Assembly: GCA_949775045.1 (NCBI GenBank)
Contig: OX459106.1
Span: forward strand, 436,501 to 500,500
DNA from: Metridium senile
Taxonomy: Eukaryota; Cnidaria; Anthozoa; Actiniaria; Metridiidae
Direction of reading: 5' to 3'
DNA length: 64,000 bases
In this document: positions 45,654 to 59,500 of the stretch, in pieces
Layout of the letters: every line of letters starts with the position of its first letter
Numbering within the stretch: the stretch's first letter is position 1
The notes under the pieces: model-generated
Told to the model about the DNA's origin: nothing
Databases searched by the model: none
The model's input: only the letters and a program-made list of their open reading frames with translations
Program-made: the position numbers and the translations under genes

Positions 45654-47074
45654 ATGGGAAACAAACAGTCACTCCGACGCCAGCGACACGGACTTGATCC
45701 TGATCTAGCTGAGGCAATACTTACTCGAGCCCTCTTTGAAGCCTTGCTAGAAGATTCACCTGAAGAAAGAGAGCAGTTAGAGACGATGAAACAGCATGCA
45801 TGGAACCCCGTTGATCACTCTCCTCCTTTTGTGCTCCTCCGTGATGAATTGACAGCTAGACGAACACCATCACCGTTAACATCTGATTGCATTAGAGGTA
45901 TGATAATGATGATGATGATGATGATGGCGATGTTGATGATGGCGATGATGATGATGATAATGACGACGATGATGATGATGGGGATGGGGATGGTGATAAT
46001 GATGAAGATAATGGGGATGATGGTGAAGATAATGGTGATGGTGATGATACTGGTGATGGTGGTGATGACGACGACGATGATGGGGATGGTGGTTGTGATT
46101 ATGATGATGGTGAGGAGGAGGATGACGACGACGATGGTATTGATGATCATGACTCGGTCAAGGCACTGCTAGGCACGTCAGAAAATTCAAGAAACATCGC
46201 GGTCGCAGCAGGGTACACACATGGCAATGGATGTTTCACAGTCATACAAAATCTGCATCTCTCAGTGTAATATTTATTAAAATCAAATAATGTCCCCATT
46301 AACAGGCAAGAAAGGTTACAGACAAGGGATACACGTCTTCGAGATACAATGGGAAAGAGACGAGAGGGGTACATTTGCCATAGTGGGGGTTGCCACGCCC
46401 AAAGCACCCCTGACTGCAAAAGGGTTCACGCCTGTTGTTGGTAACAATACAGAGTCGTGGGGATGGGATATTGTCCATAGAAAGTTGTATCATGGGGGAG
46501 AAATCAAAGGAGAATATCCTGGTGGCTTGGCAATGATCCTGGGTTTTCAAGTGCCAGATACCTTCTATATTATATTGGACATGAACGAAAGTACACTGAG
46601 GTATGTGATGCAATATAATGTAATAAAAGCTCAGCAAGAAAATAAAGAAGGAAATACCAAACTTATTGAATTATGTGTTATTGCATGATTTGATGTTTTG
46701 GATGAATGAATGTTTGAATAAATTAATCAATTAATTCATTAATCTATCAATCAATCAATCAATCAATCATTCAATCAATGAATGGATGAGTGAATACATG
46801 AGTGGTTGGATGAATGAAATAATAAATTAATGAAATAGGTAATAGATAAATGAATGAATAAATGGATGGATGCATTGATGGACGGATAGATGGATAGATA
46901 GATAGATGATTCAATCAATGGATGGATAGATTGATTGAATGACGATTACTCAATGAATGATTCAACGAATGAATGAATGAATGGATGAGTGATACTTGAA
47001 TGGTTGGATGAATGAAATAATAAATGAATGAAATAGGTAATAGATAAATGAATAAATAAATTGATGGATGGATG

Positions 47075-47137
<63 letters not shown>

Positions 47138-47563
47138 GGACGGACGGACGGACGGACGGACGGACGGACGGACGGACGGACGGACGGACGGACGGACGGA
47201 CGGACGGACGGACGGACGGACGGACGGACGGACGGACGGACGGACGGACGGACGGACAGACGGACAGACGGACAGACGGACAGACGGACAGACGGACAGA
47301 CGGACAGACGGACAGACGGACAGACGGACAGACGGACAGACGGACAGACGGACAGACGGACAGACGGACAGACGGACAGACGGACAGACGGACAGACGGA
47401 TAGACGGATAGACGGATAGACGGATAGACGGATAGACGGATAGATGGATAGACGGATAGATGGATAGACGGATAGACGGATAGATGGATAGATGGATAGA
47501 TGGATAGATGGATAGATGGATAGATGGATGGATAGATAGATAGATGAGTGAATGCATAAAATG

Positions 47564-47594
<31 letters not shown>

Positions 47595-50500
47595 GAGTGA
47601 ATGCATAAAATGGATAGATAGGTGCGGAATGGATGAAACAATCAATCCGGCAATCAATCAATGATGGTTAAATGAATGGTTTGATGAACTAATGAATAAA
47701 TCAATGAATGTTAGTTTTTTTTCTTCAACCATATTAGCTTTGCTACCAAGGAGTTACATCTTGGAGTCGCTTTCACCCAGCTACCTCAGCAGCCAGACAT
47801 GCCAATGTGTCTCGTCGCTAATGCCATATTTGGTAATTGTGATATTAGGATGAGATACCTGGGGAGCGGAGGTGAGAAAATGATGACGTCATTTTGTTTC
47901 TTAGCACTTGTTTTTTGTTTCTTTCCCCGATCATTTTTGTGCTTTCCAATACAACTATTTTAAATTTAAAAAAGGTTGATGACGGTTTTTGTTACATGTT
48001 GTATTCTGCATGTTGCTTATCAAGCTTGAAATATGTTAAATTCATATGTAAATAATATCAGCAACAGAGTAAAATATGCTGGAAAACCATGTAGATGGAA
48101 TTTGGCAAAAATCAAAATTGTTGTGACCTTTCGCTGTTGCGTTTGAATTCAAATCATCCATAACTCATTTCGGGCTTGGTATTCAACTTTCAACATGCAG
48201 CCACACCTAAGTATCCGTCAACCCTTTTTGAAAGAGACACATGATCCTTTGCGCCACTGACTAGCTTGTAGACTCTTCACGGGCGATATTTTTTTAAATA
48301 TTTTTATAGACCTCAAATGTGTAAGACCGTAAAAAAAATGATACTTTATTCATTTTACTGACGTTTCGAGCTGCATCTTGAATCATATGACTGTTCTCTC
48401 AGTTTTACCAAGATGCATAACTGACAATCACACTTTTTGTTTTCTTTTGCAGAGAACATACTATCTGGCCTCAAGCATCCTTTCGCTCTCAATCAATCTG
48501 TATCAGAGCAACATCCAAAGCCGTCCTCAGAACCAGATGATTCAGCAAGTCGCCGTCGACGTTCAACTGGTTCACCGAGTCTTGGGTCTGAAGCTGATAT
48601 AATGACAGCTTCTTCTCGATATAAGTTCGACTACATTCGTGGTGATAATGCTTCTGTCATGTGCGCAGGGAAAAGAGCAAAGCGAAATAAGTATGTAAAC
48701 TAGTATATGTTGCGTCGGCGTATAGGCAATATAATAAAATGTGCAACACTTTAAAAAAAACTTCACTGACGTTTCGATGTCAGATGAAGGGCTAAACGAA
48801 AGCTCACAATGTCAGTATAATATATAATACAAGTATTAGCGGCCGATCTTATTGCGATATATATCATATACTGACAGGACGCTGACAATTGTGTAATGCT
48901 TATGAAAGTGCTAGTTATTTCATTTTTTACTTAAATTCCCAAGATAATCCCAAAGTAAAAATAAAATAAAGATAAAACTTATGCAAATAAGAAAGAAATA
49001 TCTATATGAGATTTACACATCTCTTCACGTTATTCTTCAATTTCATAAAGGTTAAATTATCATTTGTTACAGTGTTAAAAATTTCATTTTATTACTTATT
49101 CTTTAGGTATTGGTTGATGGATGGATGGATGAATGATTGAATGATTGACTGGTCAACTGACTGTCTCAATGCAAAACTAGACTGTATACTGTAATTTTTC
49201 TAATTTTGCAAGATAATTAATCTTTAGTTTTTCATCACATAGAGCACTGAATAGCTTCTCTGATGGAATTGTAATGACTTCAGAACCGCTGGTCGACAAC
49301 GAACTCTTTGAAGTCCGCTTGGATAGCAAAGTGCATCGATGGGTTGGATGTCTTCTCATTGGAGCCATACCTAAGGACCCGAATTCGTTCTCTTTCCCGA
49401 GAACCTTTTCTGAATACAACAAAGAACTATTTATGTGGTGTGGAAAGAAAATTTTTTATGGGAAGTCAATGGAACATGTGGTCAAGCACAACATCATTGA
49501 CATAACAGTGAGTATAGCTAGAGGGTATACACCTATAACGTTTTTTAGACAATAGGTCATTACAAGATTGAAAGGAACTGTGGCAACCAAATTAACAACC
49601 AACCAACCAATGCAAACCAAACCAAACCAAACCAGACCGAAAACCAAACCGAACCAGCCCAACCCAGCTGGGTATTTAATTTGATTTATTTATGATCTAT
49701 TATTGTTTTTCAGACAGGTGATCGTGTTGGTGTTATGCGCAAGTCTGATGACACTCTACACTTCTTTCTAAATGGTTCAGTTGTCGGTAAATGTTTTGGT
49801 AAGACTCCAAAAACATTGTACGGCGTTGTAGATATCTACGGCCAAGCAGAAGAGATCACAATAACCGGTATGCATACTCTTGATGTACGTGTATCATATT
49901 AAGGTTACAGTCAACCTTCGCGGGGTGTCTCCGTAAACAAATCATTAGAGCGCCGAAATAAATGTTATTGCAAAGTATTATACATTATTTTAAAGCACAA
50001 TAACTATAGAATATGTCTGTGAAATTTGTTTTTAAGAAATATCGATGTACAAAAAGTTTTGATTTTTTAAACTCAAAACGACCGTCTGTGTTTGAGCGAA
50101 TTGATCTACATAATGTTTAATTTTCTTGTCAACTTTTCTGCTTAATGTCAATCAGTACACATGTGTCTCTAAAACTGTGTCAGGCTTTGTCAATGTTTTA
50201 CTTAGTTTAGTTATAATTTAGAGTTGAAGATGATGATTCGATTAATTTTTGTGAAATTTAAAACTTTTTGCTGTATATCAAAAACTATGCTGTTATTCAA
50301 CAAAGCATGACACAGTTTTAGAAACATATGTGTACTTATTGACATTAATCAGAAAAGTTGATAATACAATTAAACGTTATGTAGATCAATTTGCTGAAAC
50401 ACATACAGTGATCTTGAGTTTGAAAAATCAAAACTCTTTATACATAAATATTTCGTAAAAACAAATTACACAAGCATATTCTGTGGTTATAATGCTTTAA

Positions 50501-53500
50501 AATGATATATAATTATTTGAAATAATTTCTAATCCAGCGCTCAAATGATATTTTTACGGAGACGCCCCACGAGACCCCGCGAAGGTTGACTGTAACCTTA
50601 AATAGTTTTAGTTTGATGTGTTGTTCTGTCACTTGTTTTTCTAACGGTCATATGTGATTTGAACTTGTTCATGTATTGGTCTTCCATTGCCATAAGGGCT
50701 TTTCTAAGGCCTGATCACATGTGAGTTTTGTTTGTTTGATGTGTTGTTCTCTATACCTTGCCCAACAAGGGTTTTTCTCAGGATCATTTGTGAGCTGAGT
50801 TTGTTTGATGTGTTTTTCTCTCCCGTTAAAAGTGTTTTCCTCAGGATCATATGCTAGTTTAGTTTTGTCTTTGTATAGTTCCCTCAATTGCCACTGAGGA
50901 GGGTTTTCTTATGATTATATGTGAGCTGAGTTTATTAGACTAAGTATAACATTTCGCTCCAGTATTTATATATCATCTCGCCCCAATTATCTATACAATC
51001 TCGCTCCAATGTTTATACCACCTTGCCCCCAGTGTGTATATCATTTCGCCCCCAATGTCTATACAATCTCGCCCCCAATGCCTATACAGTCTCGCCCCAA
51101 TGTTCATACTACCTTGTCCCAGTTTTTAAATCATTTCGCCCCCAGTCTTTATATATACAATCTTGCCTCCAATGTCTATACAGTCTCGCCCCAATGTTCA
51201 TACTACCTTGTCCCAGTTTTTAAATCATTTCGCCCCCAGTCTTTATATCTACAATCTCGCCCCAAATGTATACACATCCTGGGGAACCCAGGGGTATTCT
51301 TCTGTCGCTCGTTTCTCGCTTCCACAACATATACCCCTGGGAACGTAGTCTGTTGGAGCTTGTTCCGGAAGTCAAAATTCAGCTCTTTCCTGATTGGTCG
51401 ACCTTATTAGGTCGACCAATGAAAATCAAGATAACCATTCAAAGAAAGTCGTTAAATAAGTTTTAATTTTGACTTCCGGAACAAGCTCCAACAGACTACG
51501 TTCCCAGGGGTATATGTTGTGGAAGCGAGAAACGAGCGACAGAAGAATACCCCTGGGTTCCCTGGTACCACCTTGCCCCAGTGTTTAAATCATTTCGCCC
51601 CCAGTCTTTATACAATCTCGCCTCCAACAATGTCTATACAATCTCACCCCAGTGTGTGTATCATCTGTCCTACAGGGTGTATAAAGGCTGGTGCAGGGTA
51701 CCTTGGAAAATATGGATATCGGCCACTTTTTTCCCGAAGTCTCAGAAAGCTTGGCGAATAAAAGTCTCGGTCTCGGAGTTTTTAAAAACCTGTAGTCTCA
51801 TGTATCTGATTTTCAAACCAAGTTCTCGGTTCCTGGCGGGTCTCGGATACCATTTGCCAACCCTTTCATATTTGATGTTATGATGTCACACCGTCGGTTT
51901 CTTAGCTGCTATTAAAGTTTTAAAATCAGAAGAAAGGAAATGTCCATGGGAAAGTTATGAAAAAGAAGGAGGGGGAAATGTCTAAAATAACATTGGGAGA
52001 TTGGAGAAACGCTATGGAAAGTAGCTAGGAAAAGGGATCCCTCTGCCCTCTTAAAAGGCCGTTCGCGTAAAACTCGCCCGGTGACTTTAACTTTGAAACA
52101 CAGATTTTGCTCATCTCTTGTACATTGAAAGGCTATCATATACCAATAACAAAACCACAATTTAAATCAGTTTTTCTTTTGAATTTTTTATGTTACGAAT
52201 TTTTTTCCGTTACGACTTGGAGAGGCCCGTTCGGAGCAATTTCGAAGGTCAAATTTCATGCAACTTTGAACGACGATATTTCACGAAATAATTAATTCCA
52301 CCCAAAACAAATACCATAATGAGTTAAATTGGGTATTTATTGATAAACAAATGCGATTTCAGGCTCATTGAGTGAAAACCAAGGAAATAACATTTTTTTA
52401 TTTTAACCTATGTTACGCACAAATACCGAACACGTGAAAACACATCACACAAAAACTCGAATTTCTAGAAAGTGGGGCGTGCAATTGGAATTAAGTAAGT
52501 GCAGGCTAATAGTAGATAGGATAGTAGATGTAAACAACAACAAAAATCTTGCGGCTATCATTTAACAAAAAAGTTACAGCCTCGCAAACTTACCATAATT
52601 CGGCTTTTTTGATAATTTGCCTTCATTTTGACCGTCTCGTTGAAATAAAGAATTGCATCGAGATCCTTCATAAATGTGCCTGAAACCATAAGTTATGAAA
52701 GAAAATGTTGTACAAATGCATAGAAATTATATTTAAAAAGAAATAGCGTTAATTTTGGCAAATAACTTCGTCTTAACATGCCTAAAGTTCGATATTTCTC
52801 ACCTCGATCAGTTCTCGGCTTTCCCTTGTCGATATGCACAGAATATAAAACTTCCATTGCCAGAGGCTTTTTCTTTTAGACCTCATTTACGACATTATGG
52901 TATTTGACTTATAGTTTTCTTCGTACACTCGCTCAAACAAGCGAAACAAGACACATAAACAACACAGCAGCAGCGATCCGCCATGTTTACTTTCTGCTAG
53001 ACAACCGCTGGACAAAAAGAGACCTGGCTCATCTCAAGCAACACAGGGTACCCAGTCTAAGAATTTGTATAAATCGAGCAAGTGCTGTTGGTTACTCATC
53101 AAATATCGTTTTTTAACTAGTTAGCTATTTTCTTTGAAAAAAGGTCGTTGTTTTGTAAAATAACAAGCATGGAGGGTATTATACGAAAGAACTACGTACT
53201 TAATAAAAGAGGTGGCCATGGGAACATTTTTTCCATTCATTAGTCACGTCAAGAGAGGGAACCGAATTAGTATAATAATTAATTGACCCCTCAATCTAAA
53301 CACATGACAAATCATGGAAAATACACAACTTTACTTGGTATCCATTCTCAGCTACTCAGTGATACAATTTTTATTTGAGTGACTAGCAGTTAAGAGTACA
53401 TATTTGTCATTTATATATAATATGCATTCTACATATGGTATGGTAGTTGTCATGCAACTTTGAATGGTCTTGAATGTGTGTCAAGAAAGTAACTCAACGT

Positions 53501-56500
53501 TCTTACTAATTTTTACGTTCAGTAGGGTATAAACAAGAGTTCTGCAACATGTGCTCCCGTGGGAGCAGGGGAGTCAAGCCATGGGAGCCATCCCATCGGA
53601 GCCACGCTATGGGAGCCGGGGTGTATATCACGCTATGGGAGCTGTTCCGTCGGAGCCATGTCACGGGAGCTTCTAGGGTGAGCTATTTTAAGTCACACAA
53701 TCTGATTCGTATATTTAATTAATGATATTTTTTTTTCATTTCCTATATTTTTATAATTTCCATTTTTTTTTTTTTTTTTAGTTTCCGATTTCATATACAT
53801 ATATATTTCATTCTTTAAACTTCAGGGGTTGTTTTTACTCGATTTATTTAATTTTATAGATTGTATAAAAGATTTTTCCAAATAAATTGAAGTGCCAACG
53901 CCGAGGCTCGAACCCTCGACTGTATGATTTGGAGACCAGATCATTACCATTACGCCACGACAGAAACTTATTATTCTAAAACTGAAGAAAAGAGTTTTAT
54001 TCAAAGTCTTTTGTTATCATCTTCATTAATTTATTCGAAATGGTGGGGGTGGTATTGTATGTTAATCCTTTAATCCTTTGTTTATCTTAAAACTGATTCT
54101 GAATTTTAAATGAGTTTGAAATACATAGCTTCGAAAACCCTCTTCTTCGATTAATTCTGCAATTGATGATCGCTAAATCAATGTTGAGCGTGATTGTTTA
54201 GATATATATATTTTATTAGTCCTTCCTGGAATAACAGCTGGTTGATTAGGCCCGATTTAATTACTATAGCTATATCAAACCTGGAATTGGTTTCAGATAA
54301 CTGTTATCTGTAATAACGTTTAAAAGAAACATTTCAGCCACTTCAATAATTCATTTTAAATCGTTTATTGAAATCATAATAACAAAATTCTGGATACACC
54401 AGATTTTACCATTTGACAAACATGATAAAAACTTTATATATCTATACATATATTCTAACAACTACTCCATTGAATCGTCTGCACTACTGATCTCACTTTC
54501 ATTATCTTCTAGATATTGTGAAACCAAATCATTCAAAAGAAATTTTCTTTGATGGATAGCAAGTTTTGTTGCTTCAAGCCATCCATAATCTCCAGTGTCC
54601 AACAGGTCTTTTCTAGTATTCATAATCTTTTGAAAGTATGAGTCTTTTTTAATTTCATGAATCCATTCCATTTTTTCAGCTAGTATGTTTCTCAATTCTT
54701 TTCGGACGATAAGAAGGATTTTCTCATTAGCAGTCTGTCTGGCACCTGCTTCTGTTGCACCATCAGATGCAAGTTTTTCAATCAATTCTCTTCGTTCTTC
54801 CTCATGTCGTTCAACAGCTTCATTTAGTACAACTTGCCAGCACCATGACAGCTCATCGGTTTCGGCGTCAGAACCATACTCACTTTCAACACTTGAATCA
54901 TCATTTTCAGAATCGTTATCTTCTATGGATGTATCTTGAGAACTGCTGACTTCGCTGAGCTCTTCATCTTCGGCACTACTGTCATAGTCCATGTTATTTT
55001 TCATTTTACACGAACTTCTTTCCAAATGACGCATCAAGTTAAATGATCTCGAAAATAGTTTTCCACAATATTGACACTGCTTGGGGCTAGGCATGTTTAC
55101 TCTTTACGAGTCAATTGCTAAATGAGCAGGTCGAGGAGAACGAAGTGTTTAAATGAGCAAGCATGAGCTGCTCATGAGCAATAGAGCCTTCTTAGAACTA
55201 CTCATGAGCAGCTCATTTAATACTGCTCAGTTGCTCAACATATGAGAGGGCCACTTTGCATGTTTGTTGCACAACATTTGAAAAGGTGGCCCTCTCATAT
55301 GTTGAGCAAGCATGAGTTGCTCATGAGCAGCTCATTTAATACTGCTCAGTTGCTCAACATATGAGAGGGCCACTTTGCATGTTTCTTGCACAACATTTGA
55401 AAAGGTGGCCCTCTCATATGTAATTGAGCAACTGAGCAGTATTAAATGAGCTGCTCATGAGCAACTCATGCTTGCTCAACATATGAGAGGGCCACCTTTT
55501 CAAATGTTGTGCAACAAACATGCAAAGTGGCCCTCTCATATGTTGAGCAACTGAGCAGTATTAAATGAGCTGCTCATGAGTAGTTCTAAGAAGGCTCTAT
55601 TGCTCATGAGCAGCTCATGCTTGCTCATTTAAACACTTCGTTCTCCTCGACCTGCTCATTTAGCAATTGACTCGTAAAGAGTAAACATGCCTAGCCCCAA
55701 GCAGTGTCAATATTGTGGAAAACTATTTTCGAGATCATTTAACTTGATGCGTCATTTGGAAAGAAGTTCGTGTAAAATGAAAAATAACATGGACTATGAC
55801 AGTAGTGCCGAAGATGAAGAGCTCAGCGAAGTCAGCAGTTCTCAAGATACATCCATAGAAGATAACGATTCTGAAAATGATGATTCAAGTGTTGAAAGTG
55901 AGTATGGTTCTGACGCCGAAACCGATGAGCTGTCATGGTGCTGGCAAGTTGTACTAAATGAAGCTGTTGAACGACATGAGGAAGAACGAAGAGAATTGAT
56001 TGAAAAACTTGCATCTGATGGTGCAACAGAAGCAGGTGCCAGACAGACTGCTAATGAGAAAATCCTTCCTATCGTCCGAAAAGAATTGAGAAACATACTA
56101 GCTGAAAAAATGGAATGGATTCATGAAATTAAAAAAGACTCATACTTTCAAAAGATTATGAATACTAGAAAAGACCTGTTGGACACTGGAGATTATGGAT
56201 GGCTTGAAGCAACAAAACTTGCTATCCATCAAAGAAAATTTCTTTTGAATGATTTGGTTTCACAATATCTAGAAGATAATGAAAGTGAGATCAGTAGTGC
56301 AGACGATTCAATGGAGTAGTTGTTAGAATATATGTATAGATATATAAAGTTTTTATCATGTTTGTCAAATGGTAAAATCTGGTGTATCCAGAATTTTGTT
56401 ATTATGATTTCAATAAACGATTTAAAATGAATTATTGAAGTGGCTGAAATGTTTCTTTTAAACGTTATTACAGATAACAGTTATCTGAAACCAATTCCAG

Positions 56501-59500
56501 GTTTGATATAGCTATAGTAATTAAATCGGGCCTAATCAACCAGCTGTTATTCCAGGAAGGACTAATAAAATATATATATCTAAACAATCACGCTCAACAT
56601 TGATTTAGCGATCATCAATTGCAGAATTAATCGAAGAAGAGGGTTTTCGAAGCTATGTATTTCAAACTCATTTAAAATTCAGAATCAGTTTTAAGATAAA
56701 CAAAGGATTAAAGGATTAACATACAATACCACCCCCACCATTTCGAATAAATTAATGAAGATGATAACAAAAGACTTTGAATAAAACTCTTTTCTTCAGT
56801 TTTAGAATAATAAGTTTCTGTCGTGGCGTAATGGTAATGATCTGGTCTCCAAATCATACAGTCGAGGGTTCGAGCCTCGGCGTTGGCACTTCAATTTATT
56901 TGGAAAAATCTTTTATACAATCTATAAAATTAAATAAATCGAGTAAAAACAACCCCTGAAGTTTAAAGAATGAAATATATATGTATATGAAATCGGAAAC
57001 TAAAAAAAAAAAAAAATGGAAATTATAAAAATATAGGAAATGAAAAAAAAATATCATTAATTAAATATACGAATCAGATTGTGTGACTTAAAATAGCTCA
57101 CCCTAGAAGCTCCCGTGACATGGCTCCGACGGAACAGCTCCCATAGCGTGATATACACCCCGGCTCCCATAGCGTGGCTCCGATGGGATGGCTCCCATGG
57201 CTTGACTCCCCTGCTCCCACGGGAGCACATGTTGCAGAACTCTTGTTTATACCCTACTACGTTCTAATAGCACTAGTAATATTGTCATATCACGCGCGCA
57301 ATTAATATGCACGGAAAAAATTAATCGCGTTTTTTTCATACTTATTTGATCATCAAAAGAGTGAAATGATACAAGCATAGAATAGGTGAGCTTGCTGGAT
57401 TCAATAAGATGCTCTGATGATGCACTCGGCTCTACATTTTTTTACCTTGTTTGGGAAATATACTAATTTTACACTCTTATTTAATTCATTGTACTACTGG
57501 GGCCGATTGTACGAAAGGTGTATAAAATTATCCACCGGATAAAGTAATCTATACTGCATAAGTTGTTTTTAAATTTTATTCGCTGGTAGCCCTATCTACT
57601 CTTCGTACAACCGGCCCCTGAAGCCTAAATGTTCTATTTTGCCCTTATATACATCCCGGGGGGGGGGGGGGGGGGGGGAACACCCCTAGAAAATGGATAG
57701 GGGTGCTCGGCGGACGGTTTTGACAATGACCCTAAAAGGTATGCATAAATTAACTCAGATACTGATCTCAGGTGGTTTCAGACCCTAAAAGGTACGACCG
57801 CATTAAAAAAATGTTCAATATGTATAATCTTAAGTTTGAAAACTGGTTCAAAAAGTTACGGTGCCAGTTCGAGACCCTAAAAGTAACGCGAGGCCGGGTC
57901 TTATTTTCGACCCTAAAAGGTCCGTCGAGCACCCCTCGAGACTCTTTTTGACACCACTGTGTTCAGGATGATGACATGTTACCTTTGTACTTTTCCAGAA
58001 TTTTCCTAAGGTATGACGGTGTTGATAGCATATCCACACTTTTCTAGCATCCTCGTGATGTAAATAAAACATACCAGCCCTGGCCAGTATTAGTTGACTC
58101 TCACTCAGATGCTCCTTAGAAAGGTGGTTACTAACCAAATGGGTTTCCACCGAATCATTACATTCCGTTACACGCACAAAACCACTTAATCCACGTGACG
58201 GACCACAGCTAGTTTTAACATAATCATTTTTGTTCAAAAAGCAATCGAAAGACATATTTGCAGTTAGATCGAGATACAACGTCGTTGGTTCAAAGAAATG
58301 TTATCTCAATTAGCGATAGGATAATTAATTAGCGCGGCAAGATTATAGACAAAGTTTAATCAAGTGCTATCTAGTTTACAGTGGAAGTACTCGGCTAAAT
58401 TCGGGACTGGAGGATAGTATACCCTATATAATAAAGAGTAGAGTTGTTAATCGTTGGTCGCTCGCTACCTCTTAAATATCGATTTTTATAACATTGCGGT
58501 ACATTCTTAGCGTACGCAATTGATTTATGACAATAAAGAGTTTGATACTTTCACAGTTGCGGTAAACGTTTATATCTGTCAGTTCAGTTGGACATGGCAT
58601 TTTTAGAACTTAAGCAAAAGATTGACCACGCTTAACAATCCCTCTTTATTAACTGAATTAATTTTCCTGTGCTTAAAAATTTACTAATTACAATAAAATC
58701 ACATGAACAGCAACATTTCGTGGAAAGCGCGTTTAAAGCGATTTTGGGGATCTCTTAGGTATCCCGCGTAAAATAATAATATTTTGACAAGACACTAGTT
58801 GTTTTGAGTATCAATAAAGGTACATTTATTTTATAGAATCGATATAGTCAATTTCCGACCAGCAGCACCTCGATTTATGCAAATTCTTAGACTGGGTACC
58901 CTGTGTTGCTTGAGATGAGCCAGGTCTCTTTTTGTCCAGCGGTTGTCTAGCAGAAAGTAAACATGGCGGATCGCTGCTGCCGTGTTGTTTATGTGTCTTG
59001 TTTCGCCTGTTTGAGCGAGTGTGCGAAGAAAACTATAAGTCAAATACCATAATGTCGTAAATGAGGTCTAAAAGAAAAAGCCTCTGGCAATGGAAGTTTT
59101 ATATTCTGTGCATATCGACAAGGGAAAGCCGAGAACTGATCGAGGTGAGAAATATCGAACTTTAGGCATGTTAAGACGAAGTTATTTGCCAAAATTAACG
59201 CTATTTCTTTTTAAATATAATTTCTATGCATTTGTACAACATTTTCTTTCATAACTTATGGTTTCAGGCACATTTATGAAGGATCTCGATGCAATTCTTT
59301 ATTTCAACGAGACGGTCAAAATGAAGGCAAATTATCAAAAAAGCCGAATTATGGTAAGTTTGCGAGGCTGTAACTTTTTTGTTAAATGATAGCCGCAAGA
59401 TTTTTGTTGTTGTTTACATCTACTATCCTATCTACTATTAGCCTGCACTTACTTAATTCCAATTGCACGCCCCACTTTCTAGAAATTCGAGTTTTTGTGT

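Larger units (their letters stand above)
53521..57258. mobile_element. 3,738-bp end-to-end palindromic element with 6-bp target duplication
   Basis: It begins AGTAGGGTATAAACAAGAG and ends with the exact inverse. ACGTTC is present directly outside both ends (53515-53520 and 57259-57264). The two 1,869-bp arms are nearly identical and meet at 55389/55390. In order from each end, the arms hold a subterminal GGGAGC-rich zone, an AT-rich zone, a tRNA-like sequence, a conserved non-coding stretch, a 210-aa zinc-finger ORF and a central block of CTCATGAGC / GAGAGGGCCAC hairpins. A 6-bp duplication with 5'-AG...CT-3' termini fits Polinton/Maverick, but no integrase, polymerase or capsid gene is present. 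It could equally be another element type. Confidence 0.85.

Noticed and set aside
46915..47661. 200-plus-codon frames with PSVR/LSVC or DRQT repeats
   Set aside because: A tetranucleotide array whose period is not a multiple of three keeps several frames open at once.
51912..52295. Frames in the left outer arm mirrored at 59652-59840
   Set aside because: They are open by chance in non-coding parts of the inverted arms, without matching splice sites.
58831..59043. Minus-strand frame with the peptide [12 protein letters not shown] (also at 52904 on the plus strand)
   Set aside because: It is antisense to the promoter-like region of the two-exon unit and present only because the arm is duplicated. 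It has no domain or splice support.
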